From NCBI RefSeq assembly GCF_022682495.2, contig NC_071398.1:89009398-89073397 (forward strand): DNA of 64,000 nt. Reading direction: 5' to 3'. Origin of the DNA: Desmodus rotundus (Eukaryota; Chordata; Mammalia; Chiroptera; Phyllostomidae). The notes under the pieces are model-generated. The model did no database searches, was not told where the DNA came from, and saw only the letters and a program-made list of their open reading frames with translations. Shown here in pieces: positions 1-12,660 of the stretch. Made by a program: the position numbers and the translations under genes. Each line of letters begins with the position of its first letter. Position 1 is the stretch's first letter.

Positions 1-2493
1 TGAAGTGACTCATTTATTTGGCATTGTATTAGTTAGAATCTAGTTTGCCACACACAACAAAAAACTCAAATTTAAATACATAAAGTTCTATTGTCTTGCT
101 AAAAACATTTGGCTTCAGCAGTCCAGGGCGGGTGGGACAGTTCCCAGAAGGTCAGGGACTCATTCTAGCTTCCTCCCCCTTTATTTCTAAATTGTGGCCC
201 TTTTAACATAGCCCAAGGTGGCTGCTGGAGAGCCAGCATGGCTTCCTCCTCCCAGGCAGCAGGAAGGAGAAAAGGGGAGGAGATGGGCACATTCCCTCTC
301 TTTAAGGACACTTCCAGGAAGTTTCACTGCCTCTTCTGTTCCAGGGGTGTCCAAGCCACAGTCCACAGGCCACATTCCCCAGGGTGGCTATGAATGCGGC
401 CCAACACAAAATCGTAAATTTACTTGAAACTTTTTTTTTTTGCTCATCAAAAAAAAAAAGTTTTTGTTAGTGTTTATGTATTTAATGTGTGACCCAACGC
501 AGCTCTTCTTATTCCAGTGTGGTCCAGAGACACTACAAGGTTGGACACCCCTGGCACTCCATTAGCCAGAGCCTAGTGGCGGGGCACTCGAGTCAAGCTG
601 AAGTGAGGGCTGGACATGCAGTCTTTATTCTGCGCAACATTTGCTCAACAAGGAATCAAGGACTTTATTCCCGAGAAAGAAGGGAGAATAGATACTAGGT
701 TATTAGCAGAGGTCTCTGCTACAGCATTCAGTCATTCATTCATTTGTTCATTCATATGCTGACTCGTTCTTAGGTTATTACGGGCCAGGTATTTTGCTGG
801 TGGTCCCAGTGCGTTCCACTATGTGACCTCCAGGTTTCAGGACATGGAAACAGCTCCCACCTGTGCGCTGGGAAATCTATTCTTTTTCCAAGCCACTCTT
901 GACTTATTAACTTGCCAGTGGCCAGGCTTGGTTGTGGAGCCACCCTTACGTTGTGATCCATTCCCTGGTGTGCCTGGGGCTTTCGTTGGCCTCTTATAGG
1001 GTCCTTTTTCTCTTCCTTTTCCTGAGATCAGAGCGTATGGTATAGGCAGGGTGCACAGGGATAATTTTTCATCTTGTTGTCCACAACTCAAGGGAGAAGC
1101 TGGGTTTCATTTAACCAAGGGCAATATCATATCATTGTAACACATGAAAGGGAGTAGAGCTTAGGTGGGGCATGTGAGTACTAGTGTGGCTTCACATGAG
1201 TCTCTTGGAATTAAGTTTGAGGAAAGAGGTAAAAGTTCCCATTGTTTAAGCCTTTTAAAATATCCTCGAACAACGTAGCACACTTATTCATTTAATAGTT
1301 CCGCATCTGCTAGATTCCATGACTGTGCTGTGTGTGGAGGATACAAAGATACGTCAGATGAAGTCTCCCTCTTCTGGGGCTCCCAGGGGAGCGGTTCAGC
1401 ATCTGCAGGAGACTCAGTGAGAGGGCTTCTCTCGGTCCGGGCCCCTCGCCCTCACTCAGTGCGGGTGCCAGACCTGGAAACAGATCATTACTATATTTTG
1501 GGAGAACAAGGTAGGGAGCACCCAACTCTGTCTCTGGTAGCAAGGGAGGTGCCAACAAAGGCCCCTCAGAGCAGGTGGCGTTTGCATTGACTTTTGCAGG
1601 ATGTGAGACTGCTCTGTGCAAAATCATGATGGGAGGGAAGGAGAGGTGACATGAATAGCGGAAGCAATCTGCAGAGTCATGGGGTGGATGGTGGCACCTG
1701 GGGAGAGTGGAGACCGAGAGTGGAGTGGACACCAGGACAGAACAGGGAGCAAGCGCCAACACTTACCTGGGGGACGCAGAGAAGGGGCAGAGGAACCAAT
1801 AAAGGGGGCAAAGAAGAAACACTTATTTAAAAGCATGAATGCTTTTAGACATGCTTTTAGAAGTCATGGGAAGACAATGTTTTCAAAAGAAGGGGTAGCT
1901 GGCAGCAACAGATGTTTCGGATCAGGTTAAAAGTATAGATGACAAAGAGCAAGCCGCAGGCTGGCAGCCGGGGTGACATTAGTGACCTCAGCAATTTGGT
2001 TTCTGGACTGCTGGGGCAGGAAGGAACAAGACTGAGGCGAGAAGGGGGTTTGATGGCGTGAAGACAGCGAGCGCAGGGAGGAGGGAGAGAGCGCAGGGCT
2101 AGAGCAGACCCGGTGGCATGGGAGCCTGGGGGAGAGCAGGGTGAGTGTCTGCACAGGTGGGCAGGGCAGCTTGCGGAGAGCCAGTAGGGAAGAGGGAGCT
2201 CTGTTGGCTCATATCATCAATTTGAAGAAGTCTGGGAAGATTATGTCTGATGGCCTTGGTTGTCCCCGAGGGGTAGCAGGCGAGGCCACCTGCTGGAGTG
2301 AGACAGGCGAAGCTGGTGGAGGGATACGGGAGGAGGAGCCTGCACCCTCATTTCCCCCAGTCCCCCAAAGGCATCTCACAGCACCTTTCCATCCTGTGGT
2401 CTACCCTAGAAGGCTACCTTCACAGCCCGAAATAAATAGTTTAAGACAAGACGCACATTTTGAAACATCTTTGTGCTCTCGATATTTCTGTAG
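1..2493 (+). other. NIBAN1: NIBAN1 intron 4 (3' part)
   Basis: Non-coding sequence ending at the acceptor of the first exon in the window (pyrimidine-rich stretch, then TAG at 2491-2493). It holds a hAT-like MITE at 341-554 and weak L2-like 3'-end sequence around 1290-1400 (a 'tattcatttaatag...ctgctagattccatg' style consensus). The rest, including 1600-2400, looks like unique or badly decayed repeat DNA. Several open frames of 60-150 codons here have no recognisable protein content and no splice context, so I treat them as chance. Confidence 0.75.
341..554. mobile_element. hAT-like non-autonomous DNA transposon (MITE) with perfect 14-bp TIRs
   Basis: The element starts with ccaggggtgtccaa (341-354) and ends with its exact reverse complement (541-554). 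CAGGGGTGTCC-type ends are typical of mammalian hAT MITEs. There is no coding capacity. In the middle, an 11-T run (431-441) and an 11-A run (449-459) form a perfect 15-bp stem (427-441 with 449-463) around the 7-nt loop gctcatc. The flanking 8 bases (cttctgtt and cactccat) do not match, so the target-site duplication is lost or the borders are slightly off. It is probably an old insertion in intron 4. Confidence 0.8.
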
Positions 2494-2661
2494 CATCCGC
2501 TGAGAAGGAGAACGCCCAGCCCTTTGTGGTCCTGCCAAAGGAATTCCCCGTGTACCTGTGGCTGCCCTTCCTCAGACACGGCTACTTCTGCTTCCACGAG
2601 GCCGCGGAGCAGAAGAAGTTCAGCGCTCTCCTGAACGACTGCATCAGACATCTAAACCACG
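2494..2661 (+). CDS. NIBAN1: NIBAN1 exon 5 (end of PH domain)
   Basis: This 168-bp coding exon is flanked by AG (2492-2493) and a GT donor (gtatgg at 2662). It starts with two bases that complete an Ala codon and ends with one base of an Asp codon completed in exon 6 (phase 1 at both ends). The peptide runs from SAEKENAQPF to the HLNH motif and corresponds to about residues 145-201 of human NIBAN1. It covers the last strands and the C-terminal helix of the PH domain; PFVVLPKEFPVYLW and GYFCFHEAAEQKKF are recognisable. NIBAN1 is a cytoplasmic and membrane-associated stress protein reported to affect eIF2alpha, 4E-BP1 and S6K1 phosphorylation and p53/MDM2 signalling. The exon assignment is by recognition of the family; the exon number assumes the human structure. 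Confidence 0.95.
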
Positions 2662-3042
2662 GTATGGCACGCATGCCCGCTTGCCCCCAGCTGGGCTGTT
2701 TCTTCTCAGTTGACCTGCTCAGTCATCTGTTAGAATGCTTGCTAGAAAAAGCCACAGGTGGTGTTGCCCCGGGTGTGCGCCTCGGGGAGCGTGGAGAACG
2801 AGCCGGTTGTTTAGTCTGGTCTGGAGGCCTCAGTGGGCGGGAATGCGGAGCAGGTGTCTGACCCCACACGTAGGCACACATTGAGGCACCATCTTCCACA
2901 TGTAATTTTGCATATAATCCATCCTCCTCCTTGTAACTGATGGTTTAAAATCTATATGACAGCAAGAATGTACCAGGTGTCCCAGGCAAAATCCTAGTCC
3001 TTAGGACATTTCTCGTTTATTCCCATCTTCCTCTGAAAGCTA

Positions 3043-3240
3043 GTTACTCAAAACTTTAAGGTACATAGGAATCACCTGGCGAACTTAAACGCAGATTTTG
3101 GGGGCCCAATTCTCAGCTGCTCTGACTCACTGGGTCTACAGCAGGCTCCCGATTTTGCTCTTCTAACAAACTGCCAGAGCCGGTGACGCTGTTGGCCCAC
3201 AGGCCACGCTGCAGAGGTGTGGCCTCAGACCACGGTGCCT
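3043..3240. mobile_element. MER5-like hAT-Charlie fragment
   Basis: The sequence shows the MER5 signature in order: 'aggaatcacctgg', 'gcagattttggggggcc'-like, 'ctgactcactgggtctacag', then the GC-rich 3' part ending 'cctcagaccacggtgcc'. This old non-autonomous DNA transposon is shared by placental mammals. It is diverged and its ends are approximate. Confidence 0.65.
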
Positions 3241-4689
3241 CGAGGTATGGATTTAATTCACTTTACGTCTCTAATAAAGCTTTCCATTCCGACGTGTCAT
3301 GTTTTTGCTGAATGGATGTGAATGCTGGTTTTCTGGCCTCCGTGAAGCCCTTCAGTTACAGGCACTTCACGAGGGAGCTCGGCAACTACCCGTGTGTTAG
3401 GGGGTAACTAGAGGGTACCACCTGGGGAGGAAGGGAGCTCAGTGCTTCAGCCTCTTCGAGCAGGTAACAGTGGAGTTGCCGCCTCATCCCCCTGTGCTTT
3501 TACTTCCTAATAAGGCTAATTTCATTGTGCACTTACTTTAAAGCTCTGGAGTTTCCCCGAGAGCGTCAGGCCCATGGAGCACGAGTCACCAGTGGTGCCC
3601 GTCAGCCTGTTCTTGATTTTAGCTTGTGTGTTGATACACCAAGTGGAAAAAGATAATGTCACTCTATTTTGCTATAGCAACTCTGAACAACATGGGTCAT
3701 CATGTTGGCTCATAACTAGCTAGGGACTTTATCAAAATGACACCCTTATTAATATCTTGCCTTGCGGTTTTGGTGGTTTAGAGACAGAATCGCCCAGCAC
3801 TGCCGGCTCTGTCTGGCTCATTTCTCAGCACACTCACACCTCTGGGTTCGGGGCTTTGGTCTAGTACGAGCATGCACTTGGCACTGAGTGCAGACAACCA
3901 CAAAGTTTCCTCAGCAGAGAGTATTCTCGGCCCAGCCAGATGGGACTCGCTGCACTCCCCTTCCATGGACATAATAGGAATTTCTCTGGGGAGTCTTTGG
4001 GTGGCGTGCCGCCCGCATTCAGATTCCATTTATGGAAGCGTTCGGGCGACCGAAAACCCAGCTCTGCTCTCCAGCATGTTATCGCATCGCAGGCAGTGAG
4101 GTCATGAGGTCCTGTCGCATGGCCCTGGTTCCGTGTCACATTCCTCTGTCCCGAAACCACTTTCCCTGACAGAGGCTTTATGCAGACTTTTTGTGATTTG
4201 GCATAACTTCCAGTAGCTCCAGGCAGGGCCAGAGACGATCAAAACATCGCAGGGGACAGCCCCTGACCCTCCCTGCGATGAGCTCATGGGTCTTTCCCTT
4301 CTCGCCTGTGTTTCTGGGTTTTGGAGAGCATACTCTAGCGCTCTTCTTTATAGAGCCCCTCCCCCACTTTTGTCTCAGTCTCCACCTGTTATGCAATGTG
4401 TGATCTTGAATAAACTAGCAAGAGGATTCTCAGACTGCTAGTTAACATTATTTTTTCCATGATTACCAGAAGGGATTAGAAATTAGGGCTATGATACCGG
4501 CCAGAAACCCTGAGGGGCCTTCAGGAGGCTGCTGACTTCTACCCCCAGGTAACTAGAGTAAGCTCTGCCCCCTGCTTCTGTGCGCCGTGGACTCAGGCCA
4601 CTAGGCCTCTGTTGAGAACTAGGAGTGAGACATCAGCGGGCGCCGGACCAGTGTTCATCCTGTCCACTCACAGGTCCTCAGGGATCCTG
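3241..4689. other. Intronic sequence, no recognised feature
   Basis: Apparently unique intronic DNA. Short overlapping open frames on both strands (3778-4396) have no family resemblance. I see no repeat boundary, tRNA or splice-flanked coding block. Confidence 0.5.
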
Positions 4690-5040
4690 CCCCTCCCCAC
4701 GTTTACTGAGATATGAGGGACATATAACATTGTATTCGTTTAAGGGGTATAATATAATGATTTATGTATATATTGCAAAATGGTCACCAAAATAATTTTA
4801 GTTAACATTTGTCACTCACATACTTACAATTTTTTCTTGTGATGAGAACTTTTAAGATCTACTCTCTTAGCAGCTTTTAATACACAGCACAGTAGTGTCC
4901 AGTAAGTCACCACATTGCACACGACATCCCAGAATACCTTTGGGCCCCTTTCACTCATTTCTTCCACCGCCTCCCCCTGCCTCTGCAACTCCCGATCTCT
5001 TCTGTTTCTAGGCGTTCGGTTTGTTAAGATATCAAATGTC
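4690..5040 (-). mobile_element. Old L1 (L1M-type) 3' UTR fragment
   Basis: The order 'tttactgagatatgagggacatataacattg', 'ttaaggggtataatataatgattt', 'gatgagaacttttaagatctactctcttagcagctttt' and 'cagtagtgtccagtaagtcaccac' is the known 3' part of old mammalian L1M elements. It continues as a C-rich stretch to about 5040. It is diverged and 5'-truncated. The strand is inferred from the usual orientation of this block and is the least certain part. Confidence 0.6.
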
Positions 5041-5479
5041 AGTGAGATAGTGCAGCTTCGGTTTCTCTGCCTGACTTATCCCACTCCTCTTGAAGCCCTC
5101 AAGGGATATTCCAGGGCAGGTCATTTCGTTGCCTTTGGGCTAAATTCCATTGAGGACATCTGTCACTTGGGGTTCCAGGACGGTTCCTTAGTGCTCAAAT
5201 CCCACCAGAGCCCAATCCACTTGCCCCGGAAGTTCTGGGCTCGAACTGATCTCAGTATTCATGTCCATTTTGAATCCAGAACTGCTTATCTTGTTCCTCT
5301 TTTGGGTTGGGTTCATTTCTTATTTAACCCTGACAGAGGGCCTGATTACACCCTGTTCTTGGACAATACGCCCTAAGGGAGGGAAGGACAAGGAGAGGGC
5401 TCACTGCTTCTCTGTCCTTTAAGAGAGGAAGCTGCCTCTGGAAGCCTCAGAGGTTGTTTACACTTCTGAGGAGCACAGA

Positions 5480-5520
5480 GGCGTGTGTCGAGTGTGTGTG
5501 TGTTGTGTGTGTATGTGTAT
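5480..5520. repeat. Imperfect (TG)n microsatellite
   Basis: An alternating gtgtgt tract with interruptions (gcgtgtgtcgagtgtgtgtgtgttgtgtgtgtatgtg-like, described here in part). It is likely length-polymorphic. Confidence 0.8.
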
Positions 5521-6089
5521 TCTTTCTGGCACCTCCTCACTGAACAGGCATAAGAAAACACCACGATGAACCTTTAGCAGAACATCCCCCTCCAGCACAC
5601 TGGACTAAATATCCAACTCACGGCCTGACCTGTGCCTGGAGCCCCTGCTGACCCGTGAGTGTTGGAACTAACTCTGCAACCCGTTGTCCCTGATGGGGGA
5701 AGGCCAGGACCTCAATGTCCCCCACCACAAAATGGGATTTATGTAAAGCCATGGTATTCCAAGATGGTTCTGTTGCCCAAAGTTCAGCCTATTTTTCAGA
5801 ATTTTGTTTGCAAAATATTGTATCTACTATACTATACTGTACTGCAGTTACAGAGATATAGCTGAAACTCACAGTAAATGCAGAGGGCTGTGCACCTGCA
5901 GTGTGGGGTAATGATCATTATTGGTACGTGTCTGTCCTTGCAGCTCAGGAAGATACTTCTCGGCGTGGGAATTTGCAGGGAGGGGGAAAAGTGTTTCTGG
6001 CAGGCAGAATAGGATATGTAGCGGCCAGGAAGAGAGGGTCAGAGCATGGACCATTAGAGGAACTGAAAGGATTTTGTGTGGCTGGTGCT

Positions 6090-6420
6090 TAGAGAGGAGA
6101 CAGGAGCCAAGTGAGGCTGGGGAGATGGACAGGATTCAGGCCATAAACGGCTTTGCAATGCATATTGAGGGATTTGCACTTTATTCTAACAGCAACAGGA
6201 AACCATTAAAGGGTTTTAAGCAGATAAGCGACTCAGCCTACATTCATTTTAGAAAGGTCACACTGGCTGGAGTGTGGGCAGCAGAGGGGAGGGTTGCATG
6301 CTGGGAGGCCAGGAGGCCACTTAGGAAGTTTGGGCAGCAACAGAGGGTGGTAGCTTGCACCAAAACGGGTGACTGTGGAGATGGCAGGAGGTGGCTGGGT
6401 GAGTTATCCAGGAAGTAGAC
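6090..6420. repeat. Old interspersed repeat, family not named
   Basis: Contains the motifs 'ttgcactttattctaacagcaac', 'aaccattaaagggttttaagcag', 'aaaggtcacactggctgg' and 'ggtgactgtggagatggcagg'. These belong to a common mammalian interspersed repeat whose name I do not recall with certainty. An overlapping 165-codon open frame is a by-product of the repeat. Confidence 0.5.
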
Positions 6421-9034
6421 TCAACGGAAATTAAGGATAGATATTGTGGGGAGTTGGGCAGCAGTGGGACAACCCAAGGAGAGCGCCCCACGTTTCCGCC
6501 GTCTTCTGAGATGGGTCCTCGTGCAAGGAGGACCCGTGTCCAGGGCAAGGGGGCGGTGCCCAGTGCTGCAGATGTTGTGAAGGACACATTTGGGCACAAC
6601 CAGGTGAGAAGTCTCTTAGACAGAGGCTGGAGAGAGCAGGAGCACAGACTGACGTGGAGACACAGGTGGGAGGTGAGCAGCCTAGTGTGGATGTTGAGGA
6701 CGGGGCTGCCATTGTAGGAAGGATATCGCTGGCAAGGCCCCTCCCTCAGAGGCACAGGCTCTCTTTTATCTCTGTATCCCTAGCAAATGGCCAAGGGCCT
6801 GACGCCTGGTACAGGCTCTGCAAATATGTCCGCCCTCCATCCTTAGATGGACTTGCAAACTTGCCCATGTGGGAAGGAGCGTGGGACATGTGTGTTCGTG
6901 CAGCTTAAAGCAGCTTGTACTCAAACTTTAAACATGAAAGTAAAAGGGATTGGTGCTTTTGTGTTAAGCACTAACATATTCACTCACTGCGTGGACCTAT
7001 GATTTTACCTTTGGAAGTTTAAGCAACGTATTTATTAGGAATCCAAAGCCCTTGTGCAATTCGGTGACTCAGGCTCTCTGACTCACCCTCTTTGTACTCA
7101 ATTGCCAGAGTCTCTTCTGCGATGTATTTCAAGTTCGTTGCCACCACCCTACTTTGGGACTCATAGAAAACATGTCCAGGGGCTTTTCGCTGATCTTACT
7201 TTTCCCAGTTACTGCCACCTCCTTCTGCATGTGGCAGCCAGATAAACCATCTTCTTAAGCACAGTTTGTGATTACAGTCTTTCGGTGACATTGCTTTGGT
7301 CCAAAATTGGAAACACTTCATTCTAAAGACACCGAGTGGCTGGCTCTCATTTCCTACTGTCCTCAAGCATAAGTCCCCTCCCCCCCAACCTTGCTGCACT
7401 CTCCCACCCTCCCAAGTCAAATGGACGTTTTCCACACATATTTGGCCTTTAATATACCTGGAACAGCCACTCCTCACCTATTCCAATTCCCTCTTGCCTC
7501 TTTAAGAATAAGCGTTAGCCTGACCCAAGCCACGCAGGTCACAGGGAGGACTTCGCCAGCACCTCTTATCGGTCCCACTGACGGAACACTCACTGCATCC
7601 TGCCTTCCAATATTCATTCTCGTGTCTGGTCGTCCTGCTTCTCTAACTCTACCCCACTGCCTCCAGGGAAGTCTCGTGGCACCCTTCGTACCCGCCCCTG
7701 CAGTGCTCAGATGTCTCATGTTTCCTAAAATGGTTTGGAGACACTAATGACTCCAGAGTTTAAGTGTGATTTTAGGGATGACAATTATAACTGTGGTTTG
7801 GGCAAACTGATGAACACTTTGGCATGAGTGAGTGGAGGAATTTGTCAACATGCCAATATAAATCTGCCATGCACTGGATGAGTGGTGATTCTGGGAAGGA
7901 GATGGGATGCTGGCGACGTTTGGTCCAGCAGCACTGTGCTAGCTTGAAGGACAGCCAGGACAGCCACTAAACAAATGCCAGTGTCCCCATCACCATGAAC
8001 ACTGAGGAAGAGGGGACAGTAGAATGTCTGGGAGGCATGAAGGCACATGAGTTGAAAAAAAAATTAGTATAACAGAAGAGCCCAGAGAATTCTGATGAAA
8101 AGAACAGTCATGAAATGACACTCTGTGAACTTCAAGTTGATTCTTCAATCATCCATGACAAGTATGACATCTGAGGGTGCTTGGAGTGATGGAGTGAGCC
8201 AGGCTGAACGTGGAACTAGCTGTGGGGTTGTATGCCTGGGCTCTCATCGCAGAAATCCCATGTCTAATCAAGTGCCTTTATTACATTTGATTTTGACACT
8301 TGCACATTTTAGTTCAGTGTTGCTGAATCAAATTGACTTTTAAAACGCAAAAGAATCTTACGATTCAATTTAGAGCAAGTCCTTTCTGCTGTGTTTATTT
8401 GAGCACAACATTCTATTCTCTTGGTACTCAACAGCAGATCTCAAATCTATTTTCACTAACTTAATTTCTCCTCGGCTCGCTATCATCTAGGATGCAAGTT
8501 CATTACTTGAGGGACTAAGTGTCTGATATGGGCATCTATTGATTTGAACTAAAAACATATCATGAATTTTATTTTGTTACATATGAAAAGATACTTCTGA
8601 TTTTGTGGCACATGCTTATATTTATAGACACATCTGTGAGTCTGAAAATTCTAACTATGGGACACTGCAAATGAATAATGTTTGGACATAGATAAATAAA
8701 AATACAATTTTTATAAACATCTCTTTGTATGCTTTTACTTATATCAGGTATTCTGTGGTGTACTTTTGTTGCAATGCATAAAAACCTCTATGCATTATAA
8801 GCAATAATACTTGCTAAATTGCTGTTTAATTCCAGTTTCCATAGGACTATCCTAAATGAAATTCCTTAAAAGGACTCTCTTTGCAAGGAGACTTCATTCT
8901 TTCCTTAAGTTTAATCGGTGCTCTTTGCCTCGTGCAATTAATACTCTACAAATCATAAATGTTTCTCTCTATCCCTTTGTGAATATGGCATTTTTCTCTT
9001 AAGAAGTTATCACTTCCCCTCTCTGACCCTTGCT
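6421..9034. other. Intronic sequence, no recognised feature
   Basis: Mostly unique-looking DNA that becomes AT-rich from about 8300. Open frames are short and have no family resemblance. Nothing else stands out. Confidence 0.5.
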
Positions 9035-9190
9035 CACTGTTCATAAAACTATAAATTTGGAAGGGAACTTAGAGGTTACCTGTTCTAACCCTTCAGAGGT
9101 GGTTCACGGTAAGGTTGAGATAGTGACTTACTTGCCCTAGGTGACAGCTAGTTAGAGGTACAGGAGCAGTTGTCCTGACACCTGGTTCTT
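9035..9190 (+). repeat. MIR-like SINE fragment
   Basis: Contains 'ttggaagggaacttagaggttacctgttctaaccc' followed by 'aaggttgagatagtgacttacttgccctaggtgacagctagttag', the core and 3' part of MIR/MIR3. It is an ancient tRNA-derived SINE and is diverged. Confidence 0.65.
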
Positions 9191-9659
9191 GACATTGGTT
9201 TCAATTGTACGTATCATATTGTCTCTTCAGCATTACTTTTTAAAAGACTTTTTCACCTCTTTGTCTTTTAAAACACATTACTATTAAATCAAACTACTCT
9301 TGCAATACATTTGCATAATCCAAAGAGAAGCAAACCTGGAGGTAGTCACCTCAGGTCATCTGAGCCCTGGGATAGGTCTGGTTTCTTGAGAAGTAATACG
9401 GAGTTTAACTTGGTATTTTGTTCACCAGCTAAGCACGAGTACATCTTCTAGTTTAGATATGCTCTGAAGATCAAATATTTGATCGTGTAGCTTGTTCACT
9501 GGTTAAATGTTGTGCAGTGTAAAATGCAAACCATATATGGTTTTGTGAAATGGAAATAAAAACGAATGTGCTTTTAGGAGGGTTACACTGCTTGTGAGGA
9601 CATGGGTTGGAATACTTTAAAAATAATAGAGCTAAAATAAGCCAGACAGAGGAAAACCA

Positions 9660-10060
9660 ATATTGCATGGAATCCCTTATATACGGAGCCTAAGAAAAGG
9701 TGAAGTCTCTGAAACCCAGGAGAATGAGGTTGCTGGGGGTGGGAGGAGGGAGAACTAGGGAGAGCCTGGCAATAGGACACAGAGTTTCAGTTGTAAGATG
9801 GATTAGGTCTGCTGATCTCAGGTAAAATATAGTGACTACATTGATAACACCGTGCTATCTAACTAGAATTTGCTAAGAGAGTAGAACTGAAACGTTCTCA
9901 CCCCACAAAAGGTAAACACATATGATGATGAATGAGTTAATTAACTAGATGGAGGAATCTTTTCACAATGTATGTGTATATCAAATCACCATGATGTACA
10001 TTTTAAATATCTTTTAATTTTATATGTCAAGTACACCTCACTCAAGCTGAAATAATAGAT
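9660..10060 (+). mobile_element. L1 3' UTR fragment
   Basis: Ordered motifs: 'tggaatcccttatatacggagcc', a G-rich tract near 9735-9760, 'aatatagtgactacattgataac', 'agagtagaactgaaacgttctcaccccacaaaagg', 'gttaattaactagatggagg' and 'tcaccatgatgtacattttaaatat'. This is the 3' UTR order of L1M/L1MA-type elements in sense orientation. It is 5'-truncated. Confidence 0.7.
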
Positions 10061-10959
10061 CCAAACATGGTTTATTCAGCCATATTATTTATCCTTATGG
10101 ATTTACTTCAACCACTTGAAACCTTCAAAACAACCTGAGTTAGAAATGACAGAACAGGTCTCCATCAGAAGCTGGAATAAATAGAACTGCTGTCTCTTCG
10201 CCATTTAGCATTTATCACCACCGGTACATGCAGAGGCTTGGAGTTATTTGTTGCCTAAAGCTACGTTGTCATGGAAATACTTCTAAATGCTTCTTTTGGC
10301 CTGTGAGCCACAGCTATCATTTCGGTGAAACCATTGCTTCTTGCCCACGCCCCCACTACTTCCCATGAACCAATAGCTATTTCGGTAGGAGGGTCTAAAA
10401 GTTGTGTTATTATGGTTGTTAGGGGTGACAAATTGCAACAATAATAAAAAAGACCAAACAGAGTTGAAACTAATTCAAGCAGTTTGGGTTTTTTTTTTTT
10501 TTTGTCTGTGCAATTTGGACTGGGTAAATTCCCAAATCACGGGACAGTTTGTGATGTTATTAGGATGGACTTTGCCAAGCTTAAATAGCTTTCAAGATTT
10601 TTTTTTTTAGCTGTGGGTGGAATACGGTGAGATTGGACATACTTATTAAAATGACAGAGCAAGTGGGATGGCTGTTTTAACATGTGGCTAGATAACCACA
10701 TTATGAAATAACTCCATTTGGCATACATCTCTGGATTTGTTTCAAAAATCAACATTCAGGGGAGCTCGGAGAAAATTCTCACCGAGTTTTATGTAGTGGT
10801 GAGCCATAGCTCCCTGCCTCAGACTGGGAACACACTAGGAAAAGGGGAGATGGGAGAGAACCGTGCTAAACTGGCTTCTGTCCATTCTGTGAGATGTTTT
10901 GAGTTTTTCAATTAAATATTGAGTAGTCATAAAAGGATGCTTATGAAGTATGAAGATCA

Positions 10960-12060
10960 TTATTGCTACTTCTGTCATTTCTCACGTGCCCCTCCCCCAT
11001 CCTCTTACTTCCTTTTTTCCCTTGGAGAAAGCACCATCCTGGATCTTGTGTGTTGCTTTTTATTTATTTTTTATAGCTGTGTTGTGTACGTGTAATCAAT
11101 TTTGCATGTTTTTAGACTTTATCCTCTGGGATTTAATTACATGTCTTCCTCCATGACTTCCTCTTTCAATATTATACTCCAGTGATTCACCCTTGTTATT
11201 CCTTGCAGCTGTATTTCATTGATTTCATTGCAGAATATAATCTATTCTATTAACACACCGTAATTTGTAATATCCATTTTACTGTTGACAGGCACTTGGG
11301 TTGTGTCCATTATTTATTCATAACAATGCTGCTATGAACCCTTTCTCTTTGCTGCTGGTTTATAGAAATTTAACTTTGATTTGGTTTGCCTCTATTTAAA
11401 GGCATGTTTACATCTGTGCTTGAGTGTGTTTTGCCTGCAGTTTTTCTCTTTTGCAACGACATTTTTAGATGTTGCTATCAAGATTAATCTTGCTTCGTAA
11501 CACGAGTTAGAGAGTATGCCCCCGCCCCTTTTTTCTTTTTCAATAGTCTGCACTTCGTTGTGCAAACCGAAATTACTTGTATCTTTAATATTTGAGGGAC
11601 TTGCCTATAAAGTCATCTTAGCTTGGCGTTCTTTTTTGAGGGAAGATGTCAAACTACTGACTTCGATTTTTAAACTGTTAGAGGGTTATTTAGTTTTTCT
11701 ATTTCTCAAGTCAGTCTCAGAAGGCTGCAGTTTCTAGAAATGTATCCACTTTGTTTATACTTTAAAATTGAGTGGCATAAGTTATGCATAATATCCTCTT
11801 ATTTTTAAGCCCCTGTTATTCTCTGTAGCATCTGTCGTTGTCCCCTCTTTATCTCTAACATTGTTTACTTGTGCCTCCTCTCTGTTTTTAATGGTCAGTC
11901 TTCCTAGAAGTTTGTCAATATTGTGAACTTTTCTAAAAACCAAACTTCAACTTTGCAGATTATTGCATATTTGTTTTCTATGGGGCTGATTTCTGAAGTT
12001 GTCATTTTAATTGCCTGTCCTCTATTTCCCTGGGCCTTATTTTGCTAGATTTCTTCCCCC
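10960..12060 (-). mobile_element. Old L1 fragments (ORF2 end and 3' region), antisense
   Basis: 11230-11340 reads like the antisense L1 block 'ccattttactgttgacaggcacttggg...aacaatgctgctatgaac'. 11830-12050 resembles antisense L1 ORF2 ('cctctttatctctaacattg', 'ggtcagtcttcctagaagtttgtcaat', 'ggggctgatttctgaagttgtc'). Both are broken by many stops. There may be two insertions; the part from 11340 to 11800 is unclear. Confidence 0.6.
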
Positions 12061-12079
12061 TTATCTCTCAAGGTAGCTG

Positions 12080-12660
12080 TTTAGCTCATTGTGGTTGTTT
12101 TCAAATGCTTGCAAATTCTTGGATGCTCTTTCTTTCAGAAAGGTGGGGCCCGATTTTCCTCCTCTTGAATGTGGGCCAGACTTAATGACTCACTGATTAC
12201 AAATTCAATGTGACAGAAGTGATGGCAGATGACTTTCAAGAATAGGTCACAAAAAGAACAGCTTCTGCCTGGCTCTTTTTCCTCTTCTGGGCCCCTCACT
12301 TGGGAGAACCCCGCCGCCATTAGAAAGAACACACAAGCAAGCCTCTACGGAGGCTCCTGTGGAGGGAAGCCAAGGCCTCCTGCCAACGGCCAGCACCAGC
12401 TTGTTGGCCATGGGAGTGAATGACCTAGGAAGTGGATGCTTCTGTTTCAGTCAAGCCTTCCGATGACAGTAGCTTCGGCCAATGTTCGACTGCAGCCCCA
12501 CAGAAAACCCTACGCCGGAACCACGCAGCCGTGTGGCTTTTGAATCCCTGACCCACAAACTATGAGATGGGATAAATAATGAATGTTGTTTTAAGCCATT
12601 CGCCTTTGAGGTAGTTTGTTTTGTAACAAGAGTAAACTAATATACTCACTAATCATCAGC
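12080..12660 (+). mobile_element. MLT1-type LTR (MaLR endogenous retroviral LTR)
   Basis: Typical MLT1 LTR landmarks are present in order: 'cctcacttgggagaaccccgccgccat', 'ctcctgccaacggccagcaccagc', 'ttcgactgcagccccacag', 'ccggaaccacgcagc', 'gaatccctgacccacaaactatgagatgggataaataa' and 'ttgttttaagccattc'. The end 'gtaacaagagtaaactaatata' matches the usual 3' end. No internal viral sequence is seen next to it, so this is a solo or broken LTR. Confidence 0.75.

Noticed and set aside
1310..1762. 150-codon minus-strand open frame
   Set aside because: No family resemblance, overlaps L2-like sequence and opposite-strand open frames; treated as chance.
5921..6418. 165-codon + strand open frame
   Set aside because: Lies in an old interspersed repeat and has no protein similarity I can recognise.
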